5,084 bases of DNA from Candidatus Omnitrophota bacterium (GTDB lineage: Bacteria > Omnitrophota > Gorgyraeia > B26-G9): positions 1 to 5,084 of the forward strand of contig JAGLQQ010000071.1 in the NCBI GenBank assembly GCA_023136735.1, given 5' to 3'. Made by a program: the position numbers and the translations under genes. The notes beneath the pieces were generated by a model. The model had not been told where the DNA came from and ran no database searches. It worked only from the letters and a program-made list of their open reading frames with translations. The first letter of the stretch is position 1. Every line of letters begins with the position of its first letter. This document shows positions 1-5,053 of this stretch, piece by piece.

Positions 1-1
1 C

Positions 2-445
2 CTTAAAAAAAGAAGGGGTGGAATCGTGCGGGTTCGTGATATAGGGAAATTGCTTAACGTGAAAAGCCCCACTGTGAACTCTGCCTTAAAGACACTTTCT
101 GGAAAAGGCCTTGTTGTGCATGAAAGATATGGATTTGTTAATCTTACGGCAAGGGGTGAAAAAATGGCCTGTGAGGTTCAGCTCAAGCATGATACGCTTT
201 TTAAATTTCTCACTACAATTTTAGATATTGATGAGGCTATCGCTTCACAGGATGCCTGCAAAATGGAACACGCGATAAGTTCTAAAACATCTATCGGTTT
301 AACAAAATTTATAGAGTTCGTGAATATCGGATTATATGAGGATAATCCTCAATGGTTAAAAAGCTTCAAACATTATTTAAAAACAGGTAAACCATTAAAA
401 TGTAAAATGCGAGAGAAAAGATTGATGAGAGAAAAGAAGAGGTGA
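2..445 (+). CDS. DtxR/IdeR-family iron-dependent transcriptional repressor, 5'-truncated by window edge
   Basis: A metal-sensing repressor of the DtxR/IdeR/MntR family; these bind Fe2+ or Mn2+ and, when loaded, bind operators of metal-uptake genes. The frame is open to the left edge, and the codons before the GTG at 26 read LKKRRGGI, which joins naturally to VRVRDIGKLL as in the family's winged helix. The GTG at 26 is therefore probably internal, and roughly 20 N-terminal residues lie outside the window. Counting from the GTG codon, the recognition-helix region is about residues 12-24 (VKSPTVNSALKTL), the wing about 30-41, and the dimerisation/metal domain about 45-100. The C-x2-E-H motif (Cys78, Glu81, His82) matches the DtxR Cys102/Glu105/His106 site; MntR has Glu at the Cys position, so iron is the likelier ligand. 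His55 fits DtxR His79, but the partners Glu83 and His98 appear replaced by Phe and Ser. There is no C-terminal SH3 domain; the protein ends in a basic tail. It lies directly upstream of the operator and feo genes, its probable targets. Confidence 0.9.
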   Translation, partial: LKKRRGGIVRVRDIGKLLNVKSPTVNSALKTLSGKGLVVHERYGFVNLTARGEKMACEVQLKHDTLFKFLTTILDIDEAIASQDACKMEHAISSKTSIGLTKFIEFVNIGLYEDNPQWLKSFKHYLKTGKPLKCKMREKRLMREKKR

Positions 446-460
446 AATTTTTTTTACCGG

Positions 461-498
461 TTAAGTTAGATTAGTCTAACAATATTTTATTAATCTAA
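461..498. promoter_or_regulatory. DtxR-box-like operator with extra half-sites before feoA
   Basis: In the gap between the repressor gene and feoA, GTTAGA (465-470) and TCTAAC (475-480) form a perfect inverted repeat around TTAG. The 19 bases at 466-484 match the DtxR/IdeR consensus TTAGGTTAGSCTAACCTAA at 14 of the 18 non-central positions. A second perfect inverted repeat pairs TTAGATTA (466-473) with TAATCTAA (491-498), and 461-469 (TTAAGTTAG) is another half-site-like run. The AT-rich stretch 483-493 between the repeats could hold a -10 element (TATTTT or TATTAA), but no good -35 is visible, so the promoter itself is not called. Binding here would block transcription of the feo genes. That the neighbouring repressor is the ligand is inferred from family and position. 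Confidence 0.7.
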
Positions 499-512
499 GA
501 TTGGAGGTAGTT

Positions 513-743
513 ATGGAGAAAGATTTAAGCCAACTAAAACCAAATAAATCAGGAAAGGTAAAGAAAATCAAAGGACAAGGCACACTTAATAAGAGGCTTC
601 TGGATATGGGCATTATTAAAGGTGCCCAAATAGAGGTTATTAAGGTTGCCCCTTTAGGAGATCCTATTGATATAAAAGTAAAAGGGTATCATTTATCGTT
701 GAGGAAGGAAGAGGCGGCTCAAATTTTAGTGGAGGCAGATTAA
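513..743 (+). CDS. feoA: FeoA-family ferrous iron transport accessory protein (first copy)
   Basis: FeoA is a small cytoplasmic SH3-like protein needed with FeoB for Fe2+ uptake, thought to assist or regulate the FeoB G domain. The 76-aa product has the family layout: an N-terminal strand region (LSQLKPNKSGKVKKIKG), the motif LNKRLLDMGIIKGAQIEV at about residues 27-44, the PLGDPIDIKVKGYHLSLRKEEA segment split across about 47-68, and a final ILVE strand. The start is ATG 513, preceded by GGAGG at 503-507 with 5-base spacing. A TTG at 501 would extend the frame by four codons but would place the Shine-Dalgarno inside the gene, so it was rejected. This is the first gene after the operator. It is followed 3 bases later by a second feoA, so the two are almost certainly co-transcribed. 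Confidence 0.95.
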   Translation: MEKDLSQLKPNKSGKVKKIKGQGTLNKRLLDMGIIKGAQIEVIKVAPLGDPIDIKVKGYHLSLRKEEAAQILVEAD

Positions 744-746
744 AAG

Positions 747-971
747 ATGAAGAACTTAATACATGCCAAAGCCAATAGTCATTTGATATTTGTTTCTGCT
801 AATGGCGGCAGGGGTGTAATGCAACGTCTTACTGATATGGGATTAATTCCCGGGGAAAAGCTTATGGTATTACATAAATCCGGGTTTGGGCCTGTTACTG
901 TACTTATAAAAGGAGCAAAGGTTGCTTTAGGCGATGGGTTGGCCGCTAAAATTATAGTTAAGGAGGAATGA
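747..971 (+). CDS. FeoA-family protein (second copy)
   Basis: A second FeoA/SH3-like protein of 74 aa, with GGRGVMQRLTDMGLIPGEKL at about residues 21-40, GFGPVTVLIKGAKVALGDGLA at about 47-67, and a terminal KIIVKEE strand. It is clearly diverged from the first copy: the N-terminal strand begins LIHAKANSHLIFVSANGG rather than LKPNKSGKV. It is therefore not a recent duplication. The start ATG 747 lies 3 bases after the first feoA stop; the nearest Shine-Dalgarno, GGAGG at 731-735, is a long 11 bases away inside the upstream gene, which suggests coupled translation. The stop is 2 bases before feoB. Tandem FeoA domains next to FeoB are known in several lineages, and their division of labour is not well defined. 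Confidence 0.92.
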   Translation: MKNLIHAKANSHLIFVSANGGRGVMQRLTDMGLIPGEKLMVLHKSGFGPVTVLIKGAKVALGDGLAAKIIVKEE

Positions 972-973
972 AC

Positions 974-3058
974 ATGGGAAAGAAAAAAGTTGCGATAGCA
1001 CTTTCTGGTAATCCCAACTCCGGTAAGTCGACAATCTTTAATAATTTAACCGGAGCACATCAGCACGTGGGCAACTATCCGGGAGTAACGGTCGAGAAGA
1101 AAGAAGGCAAGCTGAATTTTCAGGGTTATGAGATAAACGTAGTGGATCTCCCGGGTACTTATAGCTTGTCAGCTTATTCCGATGATGAAATCGTAGCTAG
1201 GGATTTTATTATTAAGGAGAAGCTCGATGTAATTGTGCATATTGTTGATTCCTCCAACTTAGAGAGAAACCTTTATCTTACTACACAGTTGATGGAATTG
1301 GAGGTTCCTTTGGTTCTGGCCATGAATATGAGCGACATGGCTGAGAAAAAAGGTCAGGATATGGATTATACAAAATTGGCTGAACTTTTGGGCGTAGCTA
1401 TTGTTCCGACTGTGGGTAATAAGAATAAAGGCACAAAGGAGCTTCTGGAGACTATCGTTAAGGTATATAAAGGAAAGATCAAAACAAAAGGAGTGCGTAT
1501 TGATTATGGGCCGGAACTTCGTGATGAGATGAATAAGCTAGATAAAGTAGTCAAAAGGGATATATCATTGGTTGGTAGATATCCTTTACGCTGGCTTATT
1601 GTTAAAATGCTGGAAAATGATTCTTTAGTCTTAGATATTCTCAGTAAATCTTCTGTTGCACAGGAAGCTATTGCCCAAAACGAAAAAAGCAGACAGCATA
1701 TTAAACTGCATTTTGGCGATATTCCTGAAACCATAATAGCTGACCGGCGCTATGGTTTTATTAGCGGCGCGTGCATGGAGACCTTAAAGCTATCCATAGA
1801 ACAAAGACACGATTTGTCAGACAGGATAGATAAAGTAATTTTGAATAGAATACTAGGTATTCCTATATTTGCTTTAGTAATGTACGCCATTTTCAAGTTT
1901 ACTTTTACGTTTTCAGAACCGATTGTGGGTTGGTTTGAGAAATTCTTTGAATGGATGGGGGGAATAGCCGCAATCTATATTCCTGAAGGACTATTTCAAT
2001 CTTTTGTCGTTGACGGGCTTATCGGCGGGGTTGGCGGTGTTTTAGGGTTTTTCCCACTGGTGCTTTTTATGTTTTTTGCCATAGCTTTTTTTGAAGATTC
2101 AGGCTATATGGCGCGCGCCGCTTTTGTCATGGATAAGCTGATGAGCAAATTCGGCCTTCATGGAAAGTCTTTTTTGCCAATGATGATATCAACCAACGGA
2201 TGTGTTGTCCCGGGTCTTATGGCTACCCGGACATTAGAAAGCAAAAAAGACAGGCTTATTACAATGATGGTAACACCTTTTATGATTTGCGGGGCAAAAC
2301 TACCTATTTTTGCTCTTTTTATCGGCGCGTTTTTTCCCGCAAAACAGGGCGCTAACATTATGTTTTTGATGTATGTCCTGAGTGTAATTATTGCTTTTGG
2401 TTCGGCTTGGATTTTAAAAAAGTTTGTTTTGAAAGGAGAAACTTCTCATTTTGTTATGGAGCTTCCGCCTTACCGTATTCCTACAATTAAAGGATTATTG
2501 CTTAAAATGTGGGAAAGGGGATGGATGTATCTGAAAAAAGCAGGGACAATTATTGTTCTTATTTCAATAATTATTTGGGCGGGATTCACCTTTCCTCAAA
2601 TTTCGCCGGGTGAAGGCGCAAGTGAAGAAACTACTACTTTCATACAAATGGAGCAAAGTTATGCTGGAAGAATAGGTAAGTTCGTTGAGCCAGTAGTAAA
2701 ACCTATTGGCATGGATTGGCGTGGCGGGGTTGCTTTAATCACCGGCGTTGTCGCTAAAGAAGTAGTTGTCAGCACGTTTGGGACGATGTATAGTCTTGGG
2801 GAAGTTGATGTAGAAGACGCAGGTTCATTGCAGGAAGCTTTGCAGAAAGATAAGTTTTGGAATCCTCTGAAAGCTTTGGCATTTTTAATGTTTTGTTTGA
2901 TTTATCTTCCCTGCTTTGTTGCTATAGCTGTATTCTACCGAGAGTCGGGTTCACAATTAAAATGGACCCTGTTTTTGATCTTTTGGACGACGGTGATGGC
3001 GTGGGGTGTGTCATTTATTGTATATCAAGGCGGCAGGTTGTTAGGCTTTGGAGTGTAA
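974..3058 (+). CDS. feoB: FeoB ferrous iron transporter, GTPase and membrane permease
   Basis: The main inner-membrane Fe2+ importer, with an N-terminal G protein domain fused to a polytopic permease; 694 aa, somewhat shorter than the ~770-aa enterobacterial form but within family range. G1 is GNPNSGKST (residues 12-20), G2 Thr39 in the NYPGVTVEKKEG stretch, G3 DLPG (58-61), G4 NMSD (118-121), and G5 lies near PTVG (145-148). A helical GDI-like region follows to about 260. Membrane segments begin near residue 290. Gate-type motifs include GCVVPGLMATR (Cys410) and CGAKLP (Cys439), then GGVALITGVVAKEVVVS (Lys595, Glu596) and CLIYLPC (Cys641, Cys647). The chosen start is ATG 974, 7 bases after AGGAGG (961-966); the in-frame ATG at 968 is only 1 base from that site and overlaps the feoA stop, so it is less likely. 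All key GTPase motifs are intact, so the gene looks functional. Confidence 0.97.
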   Translation: MGKKKVAIALSGNPNSGKSTIFNNLTGAHQHVGNYPGVTVEKKEGKLNFQGYEINVVDLPGTYSLSAYSDDEIVARDFIIKEKLDVIVHIVDSSNLERNLYLTTQLMELEVPLVLAMNMSDMAEKKGQDMDYTKLAELLGVAIVPTVGNKNKGTKELLETIVKVYKGKIKTKGVRIDYGPELRDEMNKLDKVVKRDISLVGRYPLRWLIVKMLENDSLVLDILSKSSVAQEAIAQNEKSRQHIKLHFGDIPETIIADRRYGFISGACMETLKLSIEQRHDLSDRIDKVILNRILGIPIFALVMYAIFKFTFTFSEPIVGWFEKFFEWMGGIAAIYIPEGLFQSFVVDGLIGGVGGVLGFFPLVLFMFFAIAFFEDSGYMARAAFVMDKLMSKFGLHGKSFLPMMISTNGCVVPGLMATRTLESKKDRLITMMVTPFMICGAKLPIFALFIGAFFPAKQGANIMFLMYVLSVIIAFGSAWILKKFVLKGETSHFVMELPPYRIPTIKGLLLKMWERGWMYLKKAGTIIVLISIIIWAGFTFPQISPGEGASEETTTFIQMEQSYAGRIGKFVEPVVKPIGMDWRGGVALITGVVAKEVVVSTFGTMYSLGEVDVEDAGSLQEALQKDKFWNPLKALAFLMFCLIYLPCFVAIAVFYRESGSQLKWTLFLIFWTTVMAWGVSFIVYQGGRLLGFGV

Positions 3059-3059
3059 T

Positions 3060-3227
3060 ATGGAAAGAATTATTGTATTGGCATTAGTTTTTACAAGCTT
3101 TGGACTTTTGATGTGGAAAATGATAAATCTTCTTAAAGGTAAAGATTCATGCTCTGGTTGTGGAAGCTACAAGGAGTGCGTAAAGAAAATGTCTATAGGC
3201 AAAAGTTGTTATGGGAAAGATAAATAA
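3060..3227 (+). CDS. FeoB-associated Cys-rich membrane protein
   Basis: A 55-aa single-pass membrane protein. Residues 4-19 (IIVLALVFTSFGLLMW) form the transmembrane helix. A basic linker and a short tail follow, with Cys31, Cys34, Cys40 and Cys50 in the pattern Cx2Cx5Cx9C. This layout and position match the small FeoB-associated Cys-rich family commonly found just after feoB; its role is not firmly established, and a part in metal or redox handling at the FeoB channel is inferred. The start ATG 3060 is 1 base after the feoB stop, with GGAG at 3050-3053 inside the end of feoB and 6-base spacing, so translation is likely coupled. Its last 17 bases overlap the next gene in a different frame. 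Confidence 0.88.
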   Translation: MERIIVLALVFTSFGLLMWKMINLLKGKDSCSGCGSYKECVKKMSIGKSCYGKDK

Positions 3228-3390
3228 TCAAATAAGGTGTGATTGCGGGAAGCTTTATCTAGTAAAGACAAGGTTGGGGTATGAATTTAAGTGCCCACGC
3301 TGTAAAAGGATTTGTGTATTGAAGTATGAACAGCTTATTATCGATTATCTTACTAAGGAAGAAGGTGATGTTAAGGTGATGTTATTGTAG
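3211..3390 (+). CDS. Small zinc-ribbon protein, Com-like
   Basis: A 59-aa basic protein with paired cysteines Cys10-x-Cys12-Gly and Cys28-Pro-x-Cys31, plus Cys35. The order IRCDCGKLYLV, then EFKCPRCKR about 15 residues later, resembles the Com family, whose namesake is the phage Mu zinc-finger translational activator of mom. The resemblance rests on the knuckle pattern only. A four-Cys Zn (or Fe) site and nucleic-acid binding are inferred; no target is known. ATG 3211 is the only start available, since an in-frame TAG lies at 3196-3198. The ribosome site is weak (AGG at 3197-3199), so expression probably depends on coupling to the overlapping upstream gene. It is the last gene before the terminator. 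It could be a local post-transcriptional regulator, a metal sensor or a domesticated phage-type protein. Confidence 0.75.
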   Translation: MGKINNQIRCDCGKLYLVKTRLGYEFKCPRCKRICVLKYEQLIIDYLTKEEGDVKVMLL

Positions 3391-3433
3391 GAAAAACGTA
3401 GAACAAAAAAATTGTAAGCGGTCAGAGATCAAG

Positions 3434-3473
3434 AATCCAGAACCCTATTCTTTTTAGGAGTCTGGGTTTTTTT
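3434..3473 (+). terminator. Rho-independent terminator after the feo operon
   Basis: AATCCAGA (3434-3441) pairs with TCTGGGTT (3461-3468, with one G-T pair). Above a 2x2 internal loop (3442-3443 and 3459-3460), CCTA (3444-3447) pairs with TAGG (3455-3458), leaving a 7-base loop. The right arm runs into a T-tract at 3467-3473. It lies 43 bases after the zinc-ribbon stop and only 18 bases before the next start codon. A competing 6-bp hairpin, AAGAAT (3431-3436) with ATTCTT (3447-3452), would exclude this stem. Confidence 0.85.
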
Positions 3474-3491
3474 ATTGAAAAGAGGTTTTGA

Positions 3492-3581
3492 ATGAAAAAA
3501 AAGTGTAATTGTAACGGTAGTTGCGGAAGTGCGTGTAAGTGTAAAATTCAAAAGAAAACTAAAAAAGGGAGGTTAAAATGA
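3492..3581 (+). CDS. 29-aa Cys-rich, metallothionein-like peptide coupled to the porin
   Basis: A very short gene encoding a Lys-rich peptide that starts MKKKCNCNGSCG. It holds five cysteines (5, 7, 11, 15, 17) in the pattern CxCx3Cx3CxC, which is mirror-symmetric around Cys11, followed by a basic tail. The CxC pairs resemble metallothioneins and other thiolate metal-cluster peptides; no family is recognised. Support for translation: AGAGG at 3481-3485 lies 6 bases before ATG 3492, and the TGA (3579-3581) overlaps the porin start as ATGA. Codons 26-27 also form the porin's Shine-Dalgarno (GGGAGG). There is no signal peptide, so it should be cytoplasmic. Metal binding (Fe, Cu or Zn) is inferred. 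It might alternatively be a leader peptide whose translation controls the porin, with the Cys and Lys codons acting as sensors. Confidence 0.6.
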   Translation: MKKKCNCNGSCGSACKCKIQKKTKKGRLK

Positions 3582-4696
3582 TACCTAAAAAAGTGTTTAA
3601 CTTGATTCTTGTAGTAGGGGTTGTTTTTTGTTCGTATAGCCCGGTTTTTGCTAAAACCACAGAAGAGGAGCTGGCGGAATTAAAATCGAGAATAGCTAAA
3701 TTAGAACAAGATAAGGCTCAGCAGGGCGAAGGCATATTAGGCGACTGGAGTGATAAAATCCATATCAGTGGGGTAGTAGAAGTAGAAGGTTTCTATAAAG
3801 ATTATCAAGCTGCTGGTACAAACAGCACGAAAACAAGCGATATTACTCTGTCTAACGTCGAGTTAAGTATAGATACAGATATCGCTGAATATGTAAGAGG
3901 GAATGTGCTTTTAAAATACGAAGATGGTACTGACGTAACTGTAGACGAAGGGACAATAACCCTGGGCGGGGTTGAAGGAGCTTCCTTCTATCTTACCGCA
4001 GGTAAATTTGTTGTTCCCTTTGGTATGTTTAACAGCCATTTTATCAGTGACCCAATCACCTTAAGTATAGGGGAAACCAATGACAATGGAGTTTCATTAG
4101 GTTATGCTAATGATTACTTTGAGGCTGCGTTGGGGGTCTTTAACGGCGATATAGATGAATTAGGAAGTCATGATGTTCTTGAAAGTATTGCTGCCTCAGT
4201 TGTATTTACGCCGTCTCTAGATGGATTACATTTAGAAGATGTCGGGATATCTCTTGGTATCTCCTACATCTCTAACATAATTGATAGTGGTGGATTTGAA
4301 GATACTCCTGCCGGTACTGCTGGTGAAGTGCAAGATTATGTTAGTGGCCTGAGCGGATTTTTAAGCTTAAGCTGTCAAGCTTTTACCTTAGAGGCAGAAT
4401 ATGTTGGTGCTCTTGAGAGTTCCGGGGTAGGCGAATTGGTTGACGCAAAAGAATTAAAACCAGGGGCCTGGAATATTGAGTTAGCTTATGCGGTTAACGA
4501 TAAACTGGAAATAGCCGGAAAATATGAATGTTCAGATGGACTATGGGATTTATATCCTGAACAACAATATGGTCCGGTTATTTCCTATTCTCTATTTGAG
4601 AATACAACGCTTGCCGTTGAGTATTTATATGCTGAATATGAAAATGGTGACGCTACTAGGGACTTGGTCACTACTCAATTAGCTATTGCGTTTTGA
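3578..4696 (+). CDS. LbtU-family outer-membrane porin, probable siderophore/iron uptake
   Basis: A 372-aa outer-membrane beta-barrel protein. Residues 1-25 form a signal peptide ending SPVFA, with Lys26 as the likely mature N-terminus. Residues 28-49 form a short coiled coil (Leu32, Leu35, Ile39, Leu42), a common periplasmic trimerisation or anchoring element in porins. From about residue 60 (IHISGVVEVEGFY) alternating amphipathic strands run to the C-terminal Phe372, the usual barrel-assembly signal. GKFVVPFGMFNSHFISDP (142-159) matches the conserved segment of the family named after Legionella LbtU, a TonB-independent receptor for legiobactin. No TonB box or plug domain is visible. The start ATG 3578 has GGAGG at 3568-3572 with 5-base spacing and overlaps the 29-aa gene. 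Its place beside feo supports iron-linked transport; the exact substrate cannot be read from sequence, and a general porin is the alternative. Confidence 0.88.
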   Translation: MIPKKVFNLILVVGVVFCSYSPVFAKTTEEELAELKSRIAKLEQDKAQQGEGILGDWSDKIHISGVVEVEGFYKDYQAAGTNSTKTSDITLSNVELSIDTDIAEYVRGNVLLKYEDGTDVTVDEGTITLGGVEGASFYLTAGKFVVPFGMFNSHFISDPITLSIGETNDNGVSLGYANDYFEAALGVFNGDIDELGSHDVLESIAASVVFTPSLDGLHLEDVGISLGISYISNIIDSGGFEDTPAGTAGEVQDYVSGLSGFLSLSCQAFTLEAEYVGALESSGVGELVDAKELKPGAWNIELAYAVNDKLEIAGKYECSDGLWDLYPEQQYGPVISYSLFENTTLAVEYLYAEYENGDATRDLVTTQLAIAF

Positions 4697-4771
4697 TTAG
4701 TGGTATAGACACGATAAACGGTGATAAAACTATTTTTGTAGGAGGACTACGAGCACAAGTTGATTTTTCAT

Positions 4772-4844
4772 AGCACATTAATTTTTCGGCGGCAATCACA
4801 GTCGGGCGGCTTCTACCGCGTATTCGCAGCGCCCTTTATGTGCT
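4772..4844. repeat. Imperfect inverted repeat, possible cruciform
   Basis: AGCACATTAA (4772-4781) is inverted at 4835-4844 (TTTATGTGCT) with one mismatch in ten. Inside it GGGCG (4804-4808) pairs with CGCCC (4830-4834). A second pair, GCGGCAA (4789-4795) and TTGCCGC (4844-4850), crosses the first rather than nesting, so the structures are alternatives. The function is unknown. Confidence 0.45.
4802..4827. repeat. Diverged direct repeat, copy 1
   Basis: This segment contains TCGGGC, then GGCTTCTAC (4808-4816), then GCGTATTCGC (4818-4827). The same three blocks in the same order recur at 5005-5033, with small insertions and deletions between them and one change in the last block. The exact shared core GGCTTCTAC is spaced exactly 200 bases from its second copy. 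Confidence 0.5.
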
Positions 4845-5004
4845 TGCCGCTTAACTTTTTAAAGGAGCAAAAACACAACCTCCGGTACTAGAACAACGTT
4901 TGGTGCAGGACATGCTTTTTAAGAAATATTTCGCTGCCGTTAAGCCGAATCTATCTTGCTATCGTAGCGCTGTCATTCCCCACCCACCCAAGCAGTCTTT
5001 GTGC

Positions 5005-5033
5005 TCGGGCTTCTACGCCTTAGGCGTATCCGC
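5005..5033. repeat. Diverged direct repeat, copy 2
   Basis: TCGGGC (5005-5010) runs directly into TTCTAC (5011-5016), and GCGTATCCGC (5024-5033) closes the unit; the middle block differs from the 4802-4827 copy by one base in ten. This copy contains a perfect hairpin (TACGCC, TTA, GGCGTA at 5014-5028) that the first copy lacks. Confidence 0.5.
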
Positions 5034-5053
5034 TTCCTGCGCTGTGCGAAGCC
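5008..5053. repeat. Palindrome interrupted by 19 bases
   Basis: The left arm is GGCTTCTACGCC (5008-5019), followed by the loop TTA. The right arm is split: GGCGTA (5023-5028), then 19 unpaired bases (5029-5047), then GAAGCC (5048-5053). Without the intervening bases the arms would form a perfect 12-bp hairpin, which suggests a palindromic repeat unit altered by an insertion or by unit fusion. Confidence 0.5.

Noticed and set aside
26..28. GTG as the start codon of the repressor gene
   Set aside because: The frame stays open to the left edge, the preceding codons continue the family's winged-helix sequence, and the N-terminal helix would otherwise be missing.
501..512. TTG start giving a four-residue longer first FeoA
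   Set aside because: The Shine-Dalgarno GGAGG (503-507) would lie inside the gene; ATG 513 is at ideal spacing from it.
968..970. ATG start giving a two-residue longer FeoB
   Set aside because: It is only 1 base from AGGAGG (961-966), while ATG 974 has the normal 7-base spacing.
1504..1734. Minus-strand open frame inside feoB
   Set aside because: It lies opposite an intact conserved gene, has no recognisable domain and no context of its own.
2158..2358. Minus-strand open frame inside feoB
   Set aside because: It is antisense to the conserved gate region of FeoB and looks like a by-product of its codon use.
2857..3087. Plus-strand open frame over the feoB end and the next gene's start
   Set aside because: It runs across two well-supported genes in another frame and has no ribosome site or family resemblance.
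4705..4737. Possible terminator after the porin
   Set aside because: The stem is only 4 plus 3 base pairs with large loops; too weak to call with confidence.
4738..4750. Small hairpin GTAG-GAGGA-CTAC
   Set aside because: A 4-bp stem with no following T-tract on either strand; likely coincidence.
4760..4891. 43-codon frame from a TTG after AGGAGG (4740-4745)
   Set aside because: The spacing is 14 bases, the start is TTG, and the product spans an inverted repeat with no recognisable features.
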